The notes under the pieces are model-generated. The model was not told where the DNA came from, ran no database searches, and saw nothing but the letters and a program-made list of their open reading frames with translations. From positions 1 to 8,311 of the forward strand of contig JAZSPG010000089.1 in NCBI GenBank assembly GCA_045537295.1: DNA of 8,311 nucleotides. The letters are read 5' to 3'. Origin of the DNA: Scatosoma sp045537295 (GTDB taxonomy: Bacteria > Bacillota > Clostridia > Christensenellales > Borkfalkiaceae). Shown here piece by piece: positions 1-5,105 of this stretch. Within the stretch, counting starts at the first letter, position 1; every line of letters starts with the position of its first letter. Both the position numbers and the translations under genes were made by a program.

Positions 1-1
1 C

Positions 2-1276
2 ATGGCTACGATCCGACTTACCAACGGTCAGAAAGCGGCGGTAAACGACGTGTTTGAAAACCTGCACGCGCCCACGCGCATGAACAGACTTTTACAAGGA
101 GACGTAGGCAGCGGTAAAACGGCGGTGGCGCTTTGCGGTATTTTTATGGCGGTGCAAAGCGGGTATAAATCGGCGTATCTTTCGCCTACCGAAGTGTTGG
201 CAATGCAAAACTACACATTGCTCAAAAAATACTTCCCCGACAGAGAGGTAGGGTATCTTGCGGGGGGAATGACGGCGAAGGAAAAACGAGAGATGAAAGC
301 CCGACTTAAACGCGGGGAAATCGATATTATTTGCGGTACGCACGCTGTTTTGCAAGGGGACGTGGATATTCCCGATTTGGCGTTTATCGTGTGTGACGAA
401 CAGCACCGTTTCGGCGTAGCGCAACGCAACGCTTTGGCGGAAAAAGGCGCGAGTGTGGATATGTTGGTTATGAGCGCGACGCCTATCCCGCGTACGCTGT
501 CGCTGATTTTCTACGGGGATTTGGATATTACGACGATTACGGACAAGCCCAAAGCAAGACAGGAAGTTTCCACCAGCATTATCCCCGAAAGTAAGTATGG
601 GGATATGCTTTCGTATATCAAAAAACAGGCGGAGCAAGGCAGACAGGCGTATTTCGTCTGCGCGAAAATCGAGGACGATGAGGAGGGAACGGTGATTAGC
701 GTTACCGAGCTTTACGAGGAGCTGAAAAGCAAACTTCCCACCGTTCGTTTCGCGCTGTTGCACGGTAAAATGAAAGACAAAGAAAAGACGGAAATTATGA
801 CGGCGTTCAAAAACGGCGAGTTTGATTGCTTGGTTTCTACCACCGTTATCGAGGTGGGCGTGGACGTGCCGAACGCGACGGTAATGATTATTTATAACGC
901 CGAACGGTTCGGACTTTCCCAACTTCATCAGTTAAGAGGTCGGGTAGGCAGAGGCGCGGAAAAGAGCTATTGTTTTTTGTTAATCGGTTCGGACAGCGAA
1001 ACGGCGCGGGAGCGCTTGAACGCGTTAAAGACGAATACCGACGGGTTCAAGATAGCGGAAAAAGACTTGGAAATGCGCGGTGGCGGGGACTTTTTCGGTA
1101 CGAGGCAATCGGGAAAAATGCTGGGTGATATTAAGAATTTGCGCTATCCTACGCAAGTTGTGTTCGCGGCGAAAAAGCTTTCGGACGATACTTTCGAGGG
1201 CAGGTTTGACGACGAGGCGTTACGGGCGAAAGCCATTAAAAAATACGACGCGTTAAAAGACGTCGTACTCAATTAA
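2..1276 (+). CDS. recG: ATP-dependent DNA helicase RecG, C-terminal part (cut by left window edge)
   Basis: RecG is a superfamily 2 DNA translocase that remodels stalled replication forks and branch-migrates Holliday junctions. The 424 visible residues hold both helicase lobes: Walker A GDVGSGKT at 33-40, DEQH box at 132-135 followed by RFG, motif III SATPIPRT at 158-165, motif V around STTVIEVGVD (279-288), motif VI QLHQLRGRVGRG at 307-318, and the RecG-specific TRG segment at about 355-371 (DLEMRGGGDFFGTRQSG). Full RecG proteins are near 680-700 residues with an N-terminal wedge/OB domain. That domain is absent here, so the ATG at base 2 is very likely an internal codon and the gene starts to the left of the window. 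The TRG segment has RGGGD where many relatives have RGPGE or RGPGD. The gene ends with TAA and no convincing terminator hairpin follows. Family assignment is secure; Mfd shares these helicase motifs, but the short RecG-like C terminus argues against it. Confidence 0.95.
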   Translation: MATIRLTNGQKAAVNDVFENLHAPTRMNRLLQGDVGSGKTAVALCGIFMAVQSGYKSAYLSPTEVLAMQNYTLLKKYFPDREVGYLAGGMTAKEKREMKARLKRGEIDIICGTHAVLQGDVDIPDLAFIVCDEQHRFGVAQRNALAEKGASVDMLVMSATPIPRTLSLIFYGDLDITTITDKPKARQEVSTSIIPESKYGDMLSYIKKQAEQGRQAYFVCAKIEDDEEGTVISVTELYEELKSKLPTVRFALLHGKMKDKEKTEIMTAFKNGEFDCLVSTTVIEVGVDVPNATVMIIYNAERFGLSQLHQLRGRVGRGAEKSYCFLLIGSDSETARERLNALKTNTDGFKIAEKDLEMRGGGDFFGTRQSGKMLGDIKNLRYPTQVVFAAKKLSDDTFEGRFDDEALRAKAIKKYDALKDVVLN

Positions 1277-1329
1277 CGAAAAAAGTGTGGATTTTATTAG
1301 AAAAATTATAAAAAAATTCATTCACGCTA

Positions 1330-1358
1330 TTGACGAAAAGCAAAATTTGTAGTATAAT
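1330..1358 (+). promoter_or_regulatory. Sigma-A-type promoter of hisIE
   Basis: A TTGACG -35 box (1330-1335) and a perfect TATAAT -10 box (1353-1358) are separated by 17 bases. Transcription should begin near 1365, giving a leader of about 25 bases that carries the GGAGG ribosome binding site at 1378-1382. The upstream 50 bases are AT-rich, as in an UP-like region. The TTG of the -35 box opens a longer reading frame in phase with hisIE, which could mislead start-site prediction. Confidence 0.82.
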
Positions 1359-1389
1359 AAAATCAGGAATAACGGACGGAGGTGCGGTT

Positions 1390-2025
1390 ATGTCTGTACT
1401 CGGTAAAAACTGGACGGTAAACGACGTGCAATTTGACGAAAACGGGTTTGTTCCCGTGATAGCGCAGGACTACGAGAGCGGTGAGGTGTTGTTGCTTTCG
1501 TATATGAACGCGGAGGCGCTTAAAAAAACGATAGAATCGGGTTACGCGCATTATTGCGATAAAAACGGTATCGTAGACACCTTCGGCGCGTCGGAAGGCA
1601 ATACGCAAAAGGTAAAATCCGCGTTTACGGCGGATAACGGTAAAACGCTTTTGATAAAAGTACAACAAAACGGTAACGCTGATATGGCGGGCAACGCGTT
1701 TTCCTGTTTCCACACGCAAATTAAGGGCGATTACAAGGATATCGGCGGGGAAATGCTTGGTCGGTTACAGCGTATCGTCGCGGAATATAAAAAGAACCCC
1801 GAGGACGGCGGGTACACCAGCTTTTTGTTCGCGCGCGGGGTGGACAGAATCGGGAAAAAGGTAGGCGAAGAGGCGGTAGAGCTTGTGATTGCGTCCAAGA
1901 ACGAGGGCAAGGAAGGCGTTATCAACGAGGCGGCGGACTTACTCTATCACGTAACGGTACTGTTGGAGGCAAAGGGCGTGAAACTTTCAGAGGTTTGCGC
2001 GGAACTTTGCAAGCGGAACAGATAA
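1390..2025 (+). CDS. hisIE: HisIE-type bifunctional protein: degenerate phosphoribosyl-AMP cyclohydrolase domain plus intact phosphoribosyl-ATP pyrophosphohydrolase domain
   Basis: HisE removes pyrophosphate from phosphoribosyl-ATP, and HisI then opens the adenine ring of phosphoribosyl-AMP: steps 2 and 3 of histidine synthesis, in the cytoplasm. From ATG 1390 the protein has 211 residues, normal for a HisIE fusion. GGAGG at 1378-1382 lies 7 bases before this ATG. An in-phase TTG at 1330 is rejected because it is the promoter -35 box. Residues 8-51 match HisI well (FVPVIAQD, GEVLLLSYMN). After that the domain diverges: the usual YxSRSR stretch reads HYCDKN (54-59), the usual DxDxD metal motif is TADNGKT (80-86), and the usual ACHTGxxSCF reads ADMAGNAFSCF (97-107), keeping only Cys106. 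The HisE domain (about 118-211) is intact, with KVGEEAVEL at 157-165 and EAADLLYH at 180-187. No other his gene is visible. The pyrophosphohydrolase role is likely; cyclohydrolase activity is doubtful. A MazG-like nucleotide housecleaning role is an alternative. Confidence 0.85.
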   Translation: MSVLGKNWTVNDVQFDENGFVPVIAQDYESGEVLLLSYMNAEALKKTIESGYAHYCDKNGIVDTFGASEGNTQKVKSAFTADNGKTLLIKVQQNGNADMAGNAFSCFHTQIKGDYKDIGGEMLGRLQRIVAEYKKNPEDGGYTSFLFARGVDRIGKKVGEEAVELVIASKNEGKEGVINEAADLLYHVTVLLEAKGVKLSEVCAELCKRNR

Positions 2026-2051
2026 GCTTACATAGTTTATGAAAAACACAG

Positions 2052-2090
2052 AAACGGTTTGGCAAAACGGCTAAACCGTTTTATTTTTTT
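2052..2090 (+). terminator. Rho-independent terminator after hisIE
   Basis: A 9-bp stem pairs AAACGGTTT (2052-2060) with AAACCGTTT (2073-2081). It can extend inward by a G-C and a G-U pair and is followed by a T-rich tract ending with seven consecutive T (2084-2090). It lies 26 bases after the hisIE stop. The loop also holds AAAACGG (2064-2070), which could instead pair with CCGTTTT (2076-2082). Confidence 0.88.
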
Positions 2091-2141
2091 CAAAACTTCC
2101 CGAAAAATGCGGAAAAACGACAAAATTTTTTTTATTTAATA

Positions 2142-2150
2142 TGTTAAAAT
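2142..2150 (+). promoter_or_regulatory. Possible extended -10 promoter of the minD unit
   Basis: TG at 2142-2143, one base, then TAAAAT (2145-2150) matches an extended -10 element with 5 of 6 bases of the hexamer. No good -35 box is found at 16-18 bases upstream, where the sequence is a run of T and A. Because a strong terminator precedes minD, some promoter is expected in this gap; this is the best candidate, about 38 bases before the start codon. Confidence 0.45.
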
Positions 2151-2187
2151 ACTCTACGCTGAATTTTTTGCAGGGAGAAAAGTCGCT

Positions 2188-2958
2188 ATGGCAAGAAAAA
2201 TCGTAGTAACAAGCGGTAAAGGCGGGGTTGGCAAAACTACCGTTTCGGCGTATCTTGCGACTTGCCTTGCGAGAAAAGGGCAACGGGTGTTGCTTTGCGA
2301 CGCAGATTTCGGACTCAACAATATCGACGTGGTGGCGGGCGTGGAAAATTTGGTCGTTTACGATTTGGTAGACGTGATAGAGGGCAGGTGCAGAGCAAGA
2401 CAGGCGCTGATTTCCCACCCCGATTTTCCTACGCTTTTTATTTTAACCAGCAGTCATTCCGCGCCTGAGCGTTACGTTTCCCCGCAGTCGTTTAAGCTGG
2501 TTATCGATACGCTTGCGCCAAAATTCGATTTCGTGGTTATCGATTGCCCCGCGGGGATAGACGACGGGTTTCATAGAGCGGTAGCCTCGGCCGAAGAGGC
2601 GCTCGTCGTCACCACACCGCACATATCCGCTTTGCGCGACGCGGACAAGGTGATAACGTTACTTAAAAGCTACGAGTTCAAAAGCGTGGGGTTGGTGGTG
2701 AATAAGGTGCGCGGGGATTTACTCGCCGTCGGCGAAAGCCTTGCGCCCAAACAAATACAAGAACTTCTTAAAACGCAGGTAATCGGCGTTTTGCCCGAAG
2801 AATACGCGATTTATAACGGAACGCTTTCTTTTCCGCATTCGGCGTTTAAGGCGCTGGCAAATAATGTCCTTACGGGCAAGAATAAGTGGTACGATACAAC
2901 GAAAAAATACACGGGATTCGTCGGCGGGATACGGCGGTTTTTGAAAAGGAGCTTATAA
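2188..2958 (+). CDS. minD: Septum site-determining ATPase MinD
   Basis: MinD is a membrane-cycling ATPase that positions the division site, normally by recruiting MinC and being released by MinE. The 256-residue product starts with the deviant Walker A box KGGVGKTT at 11-18, followed by CDADFGLNNID at 37-47 and VVYDLVDVIEGRCRARQALI around 56-75, which is characteristic of MinD rather than ParA or Mrp. Walker B is VIDCPAGID at 117-125. The C-terminal 14 residues (243-256) have alternating hydrophobic and basic residues (FVGGIRRFLKRSL), as expected for the amphipathic membrane-targeting helix. Length is close to the usual 260-270. The ATG follows GGGAG (2173-2177) at 10 bases. The stop codon overlaps the ATG of the next gene by one base. 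No minC lies upstream: the neighbour there is hisIE, behind a terminator. Confidence 0.95.
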   Translation: MARKIVVTSGKGGVGKTTVSAYLATCLARKGQRVLLCDADFGLNNIDVVAGVENLVVYDLVDVIEGRCRARQALISHPDFPTLFILTSSHSAPERYVSPQSFKLVIDTLAPKFDFVVIDCPAGIDDGFHRAVASAEEALVVTTPHISALRDADKVITLLKSYEFKSVGLVVNKVRGDLLAVGESLAPKQIQELLKTQVIGVLPEEYAIYNGTLSFPHSAFKALANNVLTGKNKWYDTTKKYTGFVGGIRRFLKRSL

Positions 2959-3188
2959 TGAAACGAGAGGACGAGTTAAGGCGGATAAGCGAGGTGATAC
3001 AGGCGGATAAATCGGTGATGAGCGAGGCGTGCAAGGCGCTCGTCATTCGGGATTTTGCTGAGAAGTTTAACGAGTATTTTGACTTGACGGGTTTGCCGAA
3101 AATGCAAATTACCTGCAAAAACGGTACGTACCAAATCGAGCTTGCGTTCGAGGCGGAGCGCATTAAAAAATTCAACGTTTTGAAATAG
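2958..3188 (+). CDS. Small MinE-like protein, candidate divergent MinE
   Basis: This 76-residue protein is translationally coupled to minD: TAATG shares one base, and AAGGAG (2946-2951) sits 6 bases before the ATG. Length, position and pattern resemble MinE (about 85-90 residues), which stimulates MinD ATPase and confines it to the poles. Residues 5-18 (DELRRISEVIQADK) could match the anti-MinCD segment, often RLxxxLxxDR. Residues 28-43 (LVIRDFAEKFNEYFDL) parallel the MinE helix of the form KEDIxEVISKYVEI, and two predicted strands follow (KMQITCK, TYQIELAFEAERI). There is no hydrophobic N-terminal membrane segment like the MALLDFF of E. coli MinE, so the N terminus is shorter than usual. The protein is charged and has no signal peptide. 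Assignment rests on gene order and an alignment by eye, so no gene symbol is given; an unrelated small protein is the alternative. Confidence 0.6.
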   Translation: MKREDELRRISEVIQADKSVMSEACKALVIRDFAEKFNEYFDLTGLPKMQITCKNGTYQIELAFEAERIKKFNVLK

Positions 3189-3196
3189 GAGAAAAA

Positions 3197-4075
3197 ATGC
3201 AAACACAAAGAAAATTTGATATTATCACCGATTCGGGTTCGGATATGAGCGCGGAATATTTACAAAAAAACGGCGTAACCTGCGTGAAACTCGGTTTTAC
3301 GATGGATAATATCAACTACGAGGGCGAAGAGGGCGAACATATCGAAGAAAAAGCGTTTTACCAAAAACTGCGCGACGGCGCAATGCCTACCACCTATCAG
3401 GTGACGGGCGAAACGGCGCAAAAATATATCCGTGCGTCTTTGGAAAAGGGTCGCGACGTGTTAATCCTTGCCTTTTCGTCAGGACTTTCGGGTACGGCGG
3501 GAAGTTTTACCGTCGCCTCACGCGCGCTTGCGAAAAAATACCGTTCTCGCAAAATTATCGTGGTAGACAGCCTTTGCGCGTCTATGGGCGAGGGGCTGTT
3601 GTTGGATTATATAATCAAATACGCCGATACGGGCGCAGGGCTTGAAGAAACGGCGAAATACGCGGAGGACTTGAAATTAAACATTTGCCATCAGTTTACC
3701 GTGGATAATCTCTTTCACTTAAAACGTGGCGGGCGCGTGTCGTCTATGACGGCTTTCGTGGGTAGTATCTTAAAAATAAAACCGATTATGAAAGTGGACG
3801 ATTTGGGGAAATTAGTACCGACAGGTAAAGCGGTGGGCAGAAAAAAATCTCTCAAAACGCTTGTGGAAAACGTGTTTGAGAGTATGGATATAGACAAAAC
3901 CGACCCTATTTTTATCAGTCACGGCGATTGTTTAGAGGACGTGGAATATACGGTGCGGTTGCTTAGAGAACGCCTGCCCGAAAATCCTATCACGGTAGGG
4001 TTTGTAGGACCGGTAATCGGAACGCATTCGGGCGCGGGGACTTTGGCGATATTTTATAAGGGCAAAAAAAGATGA
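3197..4075 (+). CDS. DegV family protein (FakB-like fatty-acid-binding protein)
   Basis: DegV/FakB proteins bind a single fatty acid and present it to the kinase FakA, which makes acyl-phosphate for phospholipid synthesis. The 292-residue product has the usual family length of about 280-290. Family landmarks are ITDSGSD at 10-16, PTTYQV at 64-69 (many relatives have TSQP here), the loop SSGLSGT at 94-100, DNLFHLKRGGRVSS with KRGGR at 176-180, the following LKIKPIM, and the C-terminal GTHSGAG at 275-281 with the conserved His277. The start is set by AGGAG at 3187-3191, five bases before the ATG and overlapping the previous stop codon; the intergenic gap is 8 bases, so it is probably co-transcribed with minD. 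A link to cell division is not known for the family. Several DegV paralogs per genome are common, so the lipid bound here cannot be told. Confidence 0.9.
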   Translation: MQTQRKFDIITDSGSDMSAEYLQKNGVTCVKLGFTMDNINYEGEEGEHIEEKAFYQKLRDGAMPTTYQVTGETAQKYIRASLEKGRDVLILAFSSGLSGTAGSFTVASRALAKKYRSRKIIVVDSLCASMGEGLLLDYIIKYADTGAGLEETAKYAEDLKLNICHQFTVDNLFHLKRGGRVSSMTAFVGSILKIKPIMKVDDLGKLVPTGKAVGRKKSLKTLVENVFESMDIDKTDPIFISHGDCLEDVEYTVRLLRERLPENPITVGFVGPVIGTHSGAGTLAIFYKGKKR

Positions 4076-4078
4076 AAC

Positions 4079-4116
4079 AAACGGCGAAACGTGGCGTTTC
4101 GCCGTTTTCGTTTATT
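4079..4116. terminator. Bidirectional terminator between degV and trmO
   Basis: A perfect 12-bp stem pairs AAACGGCGAAAC (4079-4090) with GTTTCGCCGTTT (4096-4107) around the five-base loop GTGGC. On the plus strand it runs into TTTTCGTTTATT. On the minus strand it runs into a T-rich stretch read from the poly-A at 4064-4070. It begins four bases after the degV stop and ends five bases before the trmO stop, so it can serve both convergent genes. Confidence 0.85.
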
Positions 4117-4792
4117 CTACAGCAATTACGGTGAGCGTGTTTTCTTTTACGGTAAAACGGATTTGGAAGATATCAAACGCCATACCGTACACGCGCGTCG
4201 GGTCGTCCTGATAGGACGGACGGGGGTCTTGTTCCAAACACTCGCAAAGCCCCGCTTGTTTTTCCACGGGGATTTTTTCTAATAGCCCCTCTTCAAAACG
4301 CACGCTAAGTTTTTGCCATACGGTATTTTCCGTATACCCGCCCGTCGCGTCTATTTGACAGTCGGCATAGGGCAGATAAGGTTTAATATCAAAAATAGGC
4401 GTACCGTCTAACAAATCCGCGCCCGCAACGATAAGCGTTACGCCCTCGTTCGTTTTTTCTACGCGCGTAAGCTTTACGCACGAGAGCCCGATATGGTTGG
4501 GTCGGAATGGCGAACGGCTGGCAAACACGCCCACCCGTTTGTTTCCGCCAAGCCTCGGCGGGCGGACGGTGGGGGAATACCCCTTATCCCGCGTTGCCGA
4601 AAAATCGAACAACAGCCACAAATGCGAAAAACCCTCGATTTCGCGCAACGCGTCGCCGTTTCTAAATTCTTCCGTGAACACAATCCGAGATAAAAGCGAG
4701 GGCGCGCGCCCGCTTTGGCGCGGGATTCCAAATTTCTCTTTATAATCCGAGCGTATATACGCAATCGGGTAAATGTTAATTTCTTTTTCCAT
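4112..4792 (-). CDS. trmO: tRNA (N6-threonylcarbamoyladenosine(37)-N6)-methyltransferase TrmO (TsaA/YaeB family)
   Basis: TrmO uses S-adenosylmethionine to methylate t6A at position 37 of threonine tRNA, giving m6t6A. The 226-residue product is close to the 235 of E. coli YaeB and has both domains. The N-terminal TsaA barrel contains KFGIPRQSG (20-28), EGFSHLWLLFDFSATRD (53-69), the signature beginning VRPPRLGGNKRVGVFASRSP (76-95) and continuing FRPNHIGLS, and ADLLDGTPIFDIKPYLPYAD (125-144). The C-terminal domain has QDPRPSYQDD at 188-197. The start is ATG 4792 because the conserved PIAYI segment begins eight residues later. A longer in-phase frame from TTG 4828 is rejected because that TTG belongs to a perfect -35 box. 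The gene has no Shine-Dalgarno site that could lie in its own transcript (see promoter). It converges on degV and diverges from argG. Confidence 0.93.
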   Translation of the reverse strand: MEKEINIYPIAYIRSDYKEKFGIPRQSGRAPSLLSRIVFTEEFRNGDALREIEGFSHLWLLFDFSATRDKGYSPTVRPPRLGGNKRVGVFASRSPFRPNHIGLSCVKLTRVEKTNEGVTLIVAGADLLDGTPIFDIKPYLPYADCQIDATGGYTENTVWQKLSVRFEEGLLEKIPVEKQAGLCECLEQDPRPSYQDDPTRVYGMAFDIFQIRFTVKENTLTVIAVE

Positions 4793-4798
4793 ATGCCT

Positions 4799-4828
4799 AT
4801 TATACCCGTAAAAATGTGCGTTTGTCAA
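4799..4828 (-). promoter_or_regulatory. Perfect consensus promoter of trmO, probably producing a leaderless mRNA
   Basis: Read on the minus strand, TTGACA (4828-4823) and TATAAT (4804-4799) are both perfect sigma-A hexamers, separated by 18 bases. Only six bases (AGGCAT) lie between the -10 box and the ATG at 4792. A start site 6-8 bases after the -10 hexamer therefore falls on or beside the A of the start codon, so the transcript should have no leader or nearly none. Confidence 0.85.
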
Positions 4829-4869
4829 GCAAGAAAATAAAAAAATATGCGTTTTCCACCCAAAAAGCC

Positions 4870-4898
4870 TTGAATTTTTTTTGCGTTTGTATTACAAT
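4870..4898 (+). promoter_or_regulatory. Possible second, upstream promoter for the arg operon
   Basis: TTGAAT (4870-4875) and TACAAT (4893-4898) are 17 bases apart and match the consensus at 4 and 5 of 6 positions. Transcription from it would begin near 4905, giving a leader of about 200 bases that runs through the ArgR-like sites. In such an AT-rich region a chance match is quite possible. Confidence 0.35.
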
Positions 4899-4932
4899 AT
4901 ATATGCTCTGTTTTATTCGTATAAACCGTCGT

Positions 4933-5022
4933 TTATGCAAGAGTGCAAAAATATTCACGATTTTATACAATTATGCAATATATTCATAAAATATTCAGAA
5001 TAAATTGTAAATAATTGCATAA
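4933..5022. promoter_or_regulatory. Putative ArgR (AhrC) operator cluster upstream of argG
   Basis: ArgR hexamers bind ARG boxes of approximate form TGMAT-WWWW-ATKCA, usually in helically phased pairs. The best full box here is TGCAAAAATATTCA at 4944-4957, matching 12 of 14 positions. Further half-sites are ATGCA at 4935-4939 and 4973-4977, ATTCA at 4982-4986 and 4993-4997, and TGCAT at 5016-5020. The octamer TTATGCAA occurs at 4933-4940 and 4971-4978 and inverted at 5015-5022. Several half-sites are about 9-11 or 18-20 bases apart, near one or two helical turns. The cluster ends seven bases before the argG -35 box, so bound repressor could block polymerase. No ArgR gene is in the window; the assignment rests on motif and on the function of the gene downstream. 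Confidence 0.5.
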
Positions 5023-5028
5023 AAGTAT

Positions 5029-5057
5029 TTGACAGGGCGCATAAAACGGGGTATAAT
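5029..5057 (+). promoter_or_regulatory. Perfect consensus promoter of the argG-argH-argC operon
   Basis: TTGACA (5029-5034) and TATAAT (5052-5057) are perfect sigma-A hexamers with the optimal 17-base spacer. Transcription should start near 5064, leaving a leader of roughly 42 bases. So strong a promoter is expected to need repression, which fits the ArgR-like sites just upstream. Confidence 0.88.
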
Positions 5058-5076
5058 TGTGACTGTAAATAAATGA

Positions 5077-5090
5077 ACGCGCAAACGCGT
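5077..5090 (+). other. Short hairpin abutting the argG ribosome binding site
   Basis: ACGCG (5077-5081) and CGCGT (5086-5090) form a five-bp stem with the loop CAAA, directly before AAGGAG (5091-5096). It may keep the ribosome binding site exposed or protect the 5' end of the mRNA. It is too short to call more, and no T tract follows. Confidence 0.4.
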
Positions 5091-5105
5091 AAGGAGAGAT
5101 AAAAA

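Larger units (their letters stand above)
4793..5105. other. Divergent control region between trmO and argG
   Basis: This 313-base gap has no convincing gene and is much richer in A and T than the flanking genes. From left to right it holds the trmO promoter (4799-4828), an A/T-rich stretch with no recognised element (4829-4869), a possible second argG promoter (4870-4898), a cluster of ArgR-like half-sites (4933-5022), the main argG promoter (5029-5057), a short hairpin (5077-5090) and the argG ribosome binding site (AAGGAG, 5091-5096). Confidence 0.85.

Noticed and set aside
92..928. Open frame of 278 codons on the minus strand opposite recG
   Set aside because: It lies wholly opposite the conserved recG helicase motifs, its product is rich in Arg, Phe and His as expected from antisense GC-rich codons, and it has no recognisable motif.
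2886..2957. 24-codon upstream extension of the MinE-like protein
   Set aside because: It overlaps the minD membrane-targeting tail in another frame, and a proper AAGGAG precedes the ATG at 2958.
4091..4282. Plus-strand frame of 63 codons beginning in the bidirectional terminator
   Set aside because: Starts inside the terminator stem and lies opposite the C-terminal domain of trmO; no ribosome binding site.
4933..5022. CRISPR array or replication-origin repeats in the AT-rich gap
   Set aside because: The repeats are only 5-8 bases, unevenly spaced, with no constant spacers and no DnaA-type TTATCCACA boxes; operator half-sites explain them better.
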